A stretch of DNA of 64,000 bases from Solanum dulcamara (Eukaryota > Streptophyta > Magnoliopsida > Solanales > Solanaceae). The position numbers and the translations under genes were made by a program. Positions 56,621 through 64,000 of this stretch are shown piece by piece. How positions within the stretch are numbered: position 1 is the stretch's first letter; each line of letters begins with the position of its first letter. The stretch is taken from positions 58,042,501 to 58,106,500 of the forward strand of contig NC_077240.1 in the NCBI RefSeq assembly GCF_947179165.1, written 5' to 3'. The notes below the pieces were generated by a model, which saw only the letters and a program-made list of their open reading frames with translations, did not search any database and was not told the origin of the DNA.

Positions 56621-58470
56621 AGAGGATAAATCAAGGTGATAAAACCATCTACTACTAGTGCATAGAAAGACTAATATAGAGTCGAGCTGGTCCTCAACTA
56701 AGGCCTCAGGAAATGAAGGAAAATGATAAGTTCCACAATAAAAAGAGGGAAGAACTCAAGGATAGACACCTTACCCTGCACATACTATTCAAATGACAAC
56801 TGAGCACAACAAAGTTAGCTGATCACTATGAGAAGTATCTAAGGCTCCAAAACTAGCGGAGGCTAACAAATGGAAGAAACTACTATAAAGAGCAATATAG
56901 TACCAAGGACTCACTCTTAGGTACTTACACCACCACACACTCTCAAGCCTCAACTATTACATCCAACTAAGGCACAAGCAAAGAACTACAAGCCTAAGCT
57001 AGGGATCCCATACGTAATGCTAACCGGAATTTCTACAGAAATTCAGAAAATTAGGATAATGGAATAACCCTACACCTACCACATACAATCCAAAACCACA
57101 AGCAATCTATACTAAACATTATCTTAAAAAGGTCAATCTAAAATAAAGTAGATTGTGGCCTAACTCGAAGCCAAGCACGCACGCTCTCAAGTCACTAAAC
57201 TAGAGCCTTTCCCTTCCAAAACAATCTCCGATCACCACATGCTATCATAATATTGATCATGACCTCAATATGGATATTTAGACACTAAATTTTGCAATAA
57301 CTGGAGATGGTCCCAAAATCGAATGAAAACCTAAAATTGTGGGACCTACGCTGGAAATCCCAAAATTGAATCAGTTAATTGGTCTCTTATATCTCAAGGA
57401 AATTGTTTAGCAAAAAAGAGGCACAATTCGAGCTCGAAATCAAGCAAAAACAGATCATGCAATCATTATTTAAAAAACACCATTAATGGTGGAAGGGAGT
57501 TCTTGGGAGCAAGAAGTTAACTCAAAGATGAACCCACAACACTATCATGAAGGTCCCAACTCAAAGACTCCATAATACCTAGCATTTAGCAACAAGAATC
57601 AGCCCAAATAGAGAAGAAATCACCAATATATGAGTTCTAAAAGTCACTAACGAAAATAGAATTAATAAGGGGCCTTCAATGATTTAAGTCATTGTAACTG
57701 CTGCAACGCCGACCCTGATGTGGAAGGTGTGGAAATAGGCTCCACCCTTGCGGAGGTACAGTGGTCAACTTCTCTGCATAAGTGAGCCTAAGCCCATAGG
57801 TGAGATGGTCAAAATACTGGTCAACCATGCAGGAGTAGGACTCGACTCTACAATCGCAAGGTCGCAAGTACGTCCTGGGCTCGTAGGTGCGGTGCCTACT
57901 AGCCTAGTCAGCTCTACTAGAGTTACCTTCTCCTCAGAGGAGTGGCTCCATAGGTGCAAGATTGGGCTCCACGAGAGAGGCTGCACTAGCAGGTGTTGCA
58001 CCAACAGTTGGAATTAAAATCTAAAGTCTCTGCCGGACCTTGGAAATTAGCTCGGGACCCACAAATGAAAACTTAATATGCTACTCAATTAGAATTGGTA
58101 TTTTGAACTCAATGGAACTTTCAAAACTATAAACGGAGGTCGTATCAAAGAAAAGTTGGTCCCACACTCAAGCTCCATTTTAGCTATAAGCCATAAGATT
58201 GATCGAAATGAACTCGGAAGCCTTAAAATCTGCACTAAAGGTCCTTCTAAACCAAACTCGACGTTCTAAAGTTAAAAGAACCATCAAAATTGCATTCTGA
58301 GGACTTCTACCTGATGTTTTGATCAGAGTCAACCCTTCAAACTTTAAAAGCTCCAAATTATGAAAACTTGCAAGAAAACTCAAACTAACGACCAGACGAC
58401 CAAACTGACAATCCCACCAAGATAGGAAAATGTAGAAAATGACCCGGTGAGTCATTTTATGGACATAAAT
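56621..58470. repeat. Degenerate retroelement-like sequence
   Basis: No intact frame. Phrases such as GGACTTCTACCTGATGTTTT, GATCAGAGTCAACCCTT and TCTCGGACC-like motifs resemble the LTR style of Solanaceae gypsy elements. No second LTR or TSD was found, so the assignment is weak. Confidence 0.3.
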
Positions 58471-58791
58471 AGTTGCTAGTGATGATGATAATTGATTGTA
58501 GTAATGTTCTACAAGAGTGTTTATCGTTGGGGAAGATAGTTGTGGATGGTAGTGGGTGGTGGCAATTTATAATAATAGGCGAAGATAGTTTATAATTGTT
58601 GGCAATGACTGTAGTGGTGAATGGATGTAGATGGTGAACAATAATCTTTGTCAACTTTTTAAAATAAATATCTTAATGATATTAAGACATTGTTATATAT
58701 CCTATTATTCATCCAGATCTATTTAGACTCATCAAGTCATTGATTCATTAAAAAAAATGCTAATGATTAAGACCATAATAATTAAAATTTA
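58471..58791. other. AT-rich spacer with TGG/ATGG-rich part
   Basis: Low-complexity GTTGTGGATGGTAGTGGGTG-type sequence at about 58,530-58,640. No gene. Confidence 0.5.
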
Positions 58792-58804
58792 GATATTAAA
58801 ATAA

Positions 58805-58934
58805 GACAAGTGAGGCTTGCTCAGTTGGTTAAGCATCTCCACCCACGACCGGTAGGTTCTGGGTTCGAGTCACATTGGAGGGGAGGTGTGGAAATACTAT
58901 AAATCCTCCAAAATGGGGGGGGGGTAAAAAAAAA
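58805..58934 (+). mobile_element. tRNA-derived SINE, full length
   Basis: 130 bp flanked by the 13-bp TSD GATATTAAAATAA (58,792-58,804 and 58,935-58,947). The tRNA-like head has box A GCTCAGTTGGTTAAGCA and box B GGTTCGAGTC (58,862-58,871), the internal RNA polymerase III promoter. It ends in a G-run and poly(A). The perfect TSD suggests a fairly young insertion. Confidence 0.88.
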
Positions 58935-58975
58935 GATATTAAAATAAATGAATTTAATAACTGAAATTTAAGGAA

Positions 58976-59330
58976 CTGTTTGTTAGGGTGTATAAGAATA
59001 ATGCTACATAGAGTGTACTAGTTATGCTTGCATTAGTTATGAAGAAATTATTTCTTTTGCGTTGGTTGGTTTGGTGTATTAAAAATAGCATGCATTGCAT
59101 AATTTTTAAAAAATATTTATTTATAAAGATACCCTTCACAAATATGAAGGAAAAGATGTAAAAGAAGTTTTGAGGAGGCAATTGGGTATTTCATCATACT
59201 AATGCATACATTAAAACCTCTTTCATTACTAATACTATAAACTTTTATGTATTAGTAGTACACACGTCACTACACAATAGAGTGTATAACTAATACCGTT
59301 ATCATTGTGTTTACAAACTAATTGTTTGAA
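58976..59330. mobile_element. Possible MITE-like repeat
   Basis: It begins GTTTGTTAGGGTGTATAAGA and ends near TGTTTACAAACTAATTG, with weakly inverted termini around AT-rich sequence containing TAGTTATGCTTGCATTAGTT. No clear TSD. The family resemblance is from memory only. Confidence 0.3.
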
Positions 59331-59996
59331 GTATTATATTTGAAATATCAAAGTTTAACATAACTAATTATTTCAAATATTATATTTTATTCTAATCACC
59401 CCCCATAGATGTGGTGGGATGGTAGAAATCTATGTACCCTTAAATATTGGTGGAACGGAAATGGATAAATTTTAGTTGTTCAATTTGTTATCTAACCTTG
59501 TTGGTGAAGATTCAATTTTCCAACTTGTAATCTCTTGCATTTACCCTTCTTCTATCCTAAAATGGGAAAATATGATCCTCAACTTTGTGAATTAAAGCAC
59601 ATGTATCGCTCATTTAAAAAGTATTGCATATATATATCCTTGACATCTAACAAATAGTGCATATATACCCTTGCCGCCATTATCTAATGAATGATGCCTG
59701 TTTACCTTTTTCATAAACAGACTTATAATTATTGAATTAAAATAGTATTTCAAAATTGTTTTTTACTGCAAAAAATGTCACACGGCTTTAAAAATTACCT
59801 CACCGATTATTTTTAATTTTGTGGACCCAACCCAACTAAAAACAATCAATTCCTCTTTTATTCAAACCTGACCAAAATCCATTTTATGAATGAATAGAGA
59901 GGGATATTAGGTTTTTTTCCATTTGGGATGAGTATGGAGGGGTAAAAAAATGGGTCCAGTAATTATTTAGAGCCACTAGAAAATTTGGGAATTAAA
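59331..59996. other. AT-rich stretch, no gene
   Basis: Nothing recognised. Confidence 0.5.
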
Positions 59997-60341
59997 AAAA
60001 TGAGTTTTATGATTTTTAAATTCAGTAAATATAGGTCTATTAATGAAAATGGTATAAATGCACTATTTGTTAGACGACGAGGTATGTATGCATCATTTTT
60101 CTAATAGGGAATATATTCACTCTAAATTACAACCCTTTTATCCTTTAAAAAAATGGCGGAACTGATGAAAATGAGTTTTATGATTTTTAAATTCAGTAAA
60201 TATAGGTCTATTAATGAAAATGGTATAAATGCACTATTTGTTAGACGACGAGGTATGTATGCATCATTTTTCTAATAGGGAATATATTCACTCTAAATTA
60301 CAACCCTTTTATCCTTTAAAAAAATGGCGGAACTGATGAAA
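59997..60341. repeat. Perfect 171-bp tandem duplication
   Basis: Copy 1 at 60,001-60,171 and copy 2 at 60,172-60,341 read identically base for base by eye. There is no open frame. Confidence 0.95.
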
Positions 60342-61328
60342 CTTTTTAGTTTGTAGTCGTCATCGCGTATACTAATGGGTTATGTGGTTGTTGATTAGAG
60401 TTATGAAAGTTTTAGTAATAGATAAATAAGTTATCAAGATATTAGTACTTCATGTTACTAATTTGTGTATATTCTTCCTTGTACAAAGAAAAAATACATA
60501 AGTTAACTCATAAATTGTATATATTTTAGCTATGCAAAATTATAAATGAATAATCAAACACCATACTTAATGTGCTAAATTTTATAAATAACAATTAAAA
60601 TGCTACATAATATGATACTAGTTATGTTGATTTTAATACATGAATAATTTACTTCGTGATCAACAATCAAACAATCTCTTAGTGTATAATCATTATGCAT
60701 TGTATGCACATGAATTATAAACATATAGAGTAGTAATTATACTGGCTACAAGTTATAACAAAAAATAACGACTAGAATAAATTTTAATTATGGCTTTATT
60801 GGACTGCATTGTAGTGTAATAATCCTAAGGTTCGTTTAATATAGGAGATAATGGATAATAATTTCAGAATAAAATTATATTATTTTATTCTGTATTTTAT
60901 TAGTGATATTACTTCGTCCCAAAATTATTTTGACACGATCTAATTTCTTGAGTCATGATGGCACGTACCCGTATTTCGAAACTACAATAATAGGAATAAG
61001 GGTAGAAACAAAACTTGAATAATCAGTTTAAAGAAGTTACAGGAGAATAAGTGGAAGCAACCCAAAATATATATTCAAATAAAAGATCCCACATAGACTC
61101 TGGATTCACCTGTACAAAGCTACTAAAAAACACATGCAAGTCCCAAAAGTAGGCCCCCATAAGCCCCGAGGGTACACTCATGTGCATGTTTAAGTAAAAC
61201 CCAAATGTCCCCTTCCCCACCATAAGACCGATAGGTTCACAGAATAGTTAAGAACCACAAAGATAATCTGACAGTACTCCAATATTAACACGATCTTCCA
61301 TGGAGTTGAACAGAGTCAACTAAGTGCC
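60342..61328. other. AT-rich stretch, no gene
   Basis: Nothing recognised beyond short AT-rich motifs. Confidence 0.5.
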
Positions 61329-61650
61329 AAGGACTTCAACCACGACAGAATAGGAGCTAAGGACATTGGACTCTAACAAAGGTAAAGGATACATCAGGGA
61401 CTCTAACCGATGCCAAAGATATGCCAAGGACTCTAACCAAGGCAAAGGATACGCCAAGGACTCTAATAGATGCAAAAGATATGCCAAGGACTCTAACCAA
61501 GGTGAAGGATACTCTAGAGACTATAACCGAGGAGAAAGATTTGCCAGGATCTCTAACCAAGGAAAAGGATAGGACAATAACTCTAACCATGACAGAAGAT
61601 ATGCCAAGGACTCCAACCATGGTCGAGAGCCGAGGCAGGGACTTTAATCG
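61329..61650. repeat. 30-bp minisatellite, about ten copies
   Basis: The unit is roughly GGACTCTAACCAAGGCAAAG plus GATACGCCAA. Two variants alternate (CCAAGGCAAAGGATACGCC and AGATGCAAAAGATATGCC), giving a 60-bp higher-order period in the middle. Because 30 is a multiple of three, several frames stay open on both strands (for example DSNQGKGYAK repeats). There is no sign of a real gene. Confidence 0.9.
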
Positions 61651-62019
61651 TAACCTGGTGGAGTAAATCAGGGAGATTAACTAAGAATAGAGATGAGTTA
61701 GCTAGATTTAGGATCAACGGCCAATGAGTTTCAAGTAGAGAACCCCGAATTGAGTGCCATCAATAAATCACTCAAAACCCAAATAAAATCCAAGCAGAAT
61801 CAATAAGTGGCCTTCGAAACAAGAACCAAGTACACAAGGGCCGATGAAAGGAAGGAATTATGGATATAAGGTCTCAAGCACTAGGTTACTGCCTAGATAA
61901 GGTTCAGGCTATCATACCCTACTCTCATATTTCAATCTATAGGAAGTTGAGCTGTCCAATGCGATGTTAGAGTGATTTTAAGGCCTATCGGCTCCAATCT
62001 ATGCAAGTCTATGGTAAAC
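61651..62019. other. Spacer, no gene
   Basis: Nothing recognised. Confidence 0.5.
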
Positions 62020-64000
62020 TATCACACCCCGAGCCTACATCCTGAATGTGATCGGCACTCAAAAATTATTGCTGGTCCTAAGTAAACCCTTGGCCTAGCT
62101 AACTCACTCAGCGAAAGACTCAACTCATAAAAAGAGTAACTCAAGCGGGTATTTATAATTCAATATTATAGTTCAATAATGAAATCATAGTTTAAACAGA
62201 CTCTAAAAGACTCATATTAACTCCACTCCACTCAGTCTATGAAGCCTCTACTAACTACTAAGAAGGTGCTTAAATAAGCCCACACCTATTTGTAGGAACT
62301 AATACAATAAAAGAAACTTATAAAGAAGGAACTCCTCTAATTGCAAAGAGGTCTCACAAAAGCTAGAGAAGATAGATCCTCAACAGTGTACCTGTTGATG
62401 ATCTCTAACACCTGTATCTACATCATAAAATGATGTAGGTCGAATGACGTCATTTTATGGAATGTATAGTATGTGAAATGGCTGAAAGGAAACTTACAGA
62501 AGATACTCAACTAAGAAAATAGCTAAACTCAATAAATCATATAATATAATTAAAAAATGCTTTAAAAGGCATAAAATAGTAAATGCAACATAGTATATAA
62601 ACATATAATACTTTCATTTTTGAGGAGTTTCTCTAACCGACAATCATCAATTATGAGCTAGTGATGATACAAAGAAACATTATTGTTGCCACAACCATTC
62701 AATACCTTACCAGGACAAGGGACGTAGCATCACTAGATCCATATAAAAAGTTCTCTTTTGGGATAAATGAGGAGTTGCCCGAATCAACAGTATGATCCTA
62801 TCCTACGCTGGTGACATAGTTTATGGGGATTGAGTTGTCTACACTCTTGCCCAAGTCGGTGCTCAATACTACTTCCAAAAGCACTTATCATGTATCATAT
62901 ACATCATATGAGTGAAATACTCAAAATACATCTCATCGAGTCTCGTTGGACCTTTACATCAATTTACTCATCTTCTTTTATTTCATCCAAGTCTTAAAGA
63001 CATGTAACATCTCATATCAATAATGCATTTAAAAAGCATACATTAACTTCTCAACTCAATCACAAAAACAGAGGTTTAAAATGTATTAATACTTATGCTT
63101 GAAAATAGTCATCAAGATACTTCTTCAAATTCAACTCTTGTTCAACTCCTCCTTAGTTTAATATTGAAAATCATCATTCTTTTAACTCAAACAATACACA
63201 AAATATTTAATGCAAAACTCAACTAGGGTTCAGTGAATGCAATCATGAATCCATAATCTCAAAAACTCATTACATCAAGTATAATAAAATATACACATTA
63301 TAATTTGATAAGGAATTAAATAGACACTCAAAAAATTCACTTTATCATAATTGAAACTCGAACTAGCCTTAACTTGACTTTATGACGATGTAAGGCATGA
63401 GGATGAACTTATTCCATCGTTAGGATAGCCTTACACATTTGGAATAACGATTATCTAGACGAAATTCGAAGACCTCGTTGGAAACCCTTGAACCCTAGCT
63501 CTTTACCTTCTCTCCAATTCTTCCTCTCAAAAGTTTCTAAGTGTTAACAAGAGAAAACGCCCTTTGGGTTCTGATAAAGGACTAATTTTAGTTCCAGTTA
63601 TGTTTGGGAAAGGTGGGAAAATGTCAAACTAACCCTCATTAAATCTGACTCTGGGCCATCTATGGGCACTTCTGCATACCATAGAAGGCCGGTCGTAAAA
63701 GCCTAGGTCCAATACTTGGACATTCTGGAAATTGCACACATGAGTCTATGACCACCTTCTACGGGTTGTAGAATCTTATACAGTTACTCAAAGTTCCGCG
63801 TGGCCTTCACTGAAGGTAAAAGGGATTGGGTTCTATGGACCCCTTGATAGGTCGTGCAAAGGTTTACGAGTCATCATCTTGGATTGTTGGAGTGGCCTTG
63901 ACCATTGAAATTTGACAAAGTGTCAAGAGGTTCTACAATAAACTTTTATGGGTCGTAGAATATGTGACGGGTTGCCTGCTAACTCGTCTGTCATACTAGA
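62020..64000 (-). repeat. Start of a G3-related gypsy LTR, cut by the window
   Basis: TATCACACCCCGAG matches the TGTCACGCCCCGGG terminus of G3 with changes. Downstream it keeps the order of the G3 LTR: a direct counterpart of GATGATCTCTAGTACCTGT, the palindrome at 62,419-62,437, TGACGTCA at 62,445-62,452, and an AGTATGTGAAATGGC stretch. It is too diverged to be the same family copy. Orientation is inferred from G3. Confidence 0.65.
62419..62480. promoter_or_regulatory. LTR module: palindrome plus TGACGTCA
   Basis: TACATCATaaaATGATGTA is a perfect inverted repeat, and TGACGTCA lies eight bases later. Relative to G3, one base pair of the palindrome has changed on both arms together. Confidence 0.5.

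Noticed and set aside
58805..58934. Functional tRNA gene suggested by box A and box B
   Set aside because: It has a poly(A)-type tail, a 13-bp TSD and no closed tRNA cloverleaf end, so it is a SINE.
61366..61666. Repeat protein (DSNQGKGYAK units)
   Set aside because: It arises from a 30-bp minisatellite; frames on both strands stay open for the same reason, and there is no start context or exon support.

Overview
This window reads as plant nuclear, intergenic heterochromatin. It is AT-rich and packed with Ty1/copia and Ty3/gypsy retrotransposons, a plant L1-type LINE with an RNase H domain, two tRNA-type SINEs and small non-autonomous elements. A SINE tail resembling the TS family of tobacco and tomato relatives, together with the style of the gypsy LTRs, suggests Solanaceae. 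That is an inference; no species-specific gene is visible. I found no intact host gene. The only host-like pieces are two broken receptor-like cytoplasmic kinase (RLCK) copies and a possible first exon near 52.97 kb. Nicknames used below: A, TR1, G1-G3, C1-C3, L1, S1.

Left part (1-9.7 kb). Element A is a decayed minus-strand gypsy element with gag, protease and a decayed 3' ORF but no visible RT or integrase. Its gag is interrupted by TR1 (5176-7971), a complete short element with two LTRs, PBS, PPT and a 5-bp target-site duplication (TSD). TR1 encodes gag plus an unrecognised acidic ORF and no polymerase. From 9.75 to 13.16 kb lies a long inverted repeat carrying two divergent, broken RLCK 5' fragments.

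Central nest (13,691-39,601). A 4.8-kb gypsy element, G1 (minus, TSD AAAAC), is swollen to about 26 kb by insertions. Copia element C1 (13,771-26,015, plus, TSD GTAAA) sits in its left LTR. C1 contains gypsy element G2 (15,400-23,033, minus), which has gag and a partial protease plus a 5S-rRNA-like tract. Copia element C2 (29,714-38,574, minus, TSD GTGTG) sits in the G1 gag, and the LINE L1 (about 34,320-38,412, minus) sits inside the 5' LTR of C2. A 185-bp terminal-inverted-repeat element lies in the G1 RT.

Third block (40,489-52,929). Copia element C3 (minus, TSD CAATT) is split by gypsy chromovirus G3 (42,532-49,853, minus, TSD TCTAT). The G3 RT-RNaseH-integrase-chromodomain frame is continuous over 3 kb apart from five stop codons. 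Together G1 and C3 separated sequence that was once contiguous: 13,166-13,690, then 39,607-40,488, then 52,935 onward.

Right part (53-64 kb). A gypsy integrase/chromodomain remnant is split by a complete solo LTR, S1 (54,424-56,483, TSD CAATC). Next come degenerate retroelement sequence, a SINE with a 13-bp TSD (58,805-58,934), a perfect 171-bp tandem duplication, a 30-bp minisatellite, and the start of another gypsy LTR that runs off the window.

All element borders were read by eye from LTR alignment and duplicated target sites. Nearly every retroelement ORF carries stops or frameshifts. I see no clear new biological system. The best leads are a conserved palindrome plus TGACGTCA module shared by three gypsy LTRs, templated filler DNA at two deletion junctions, the inverted kinase pair, and the gag-plus-acidic-ORF element TR1.
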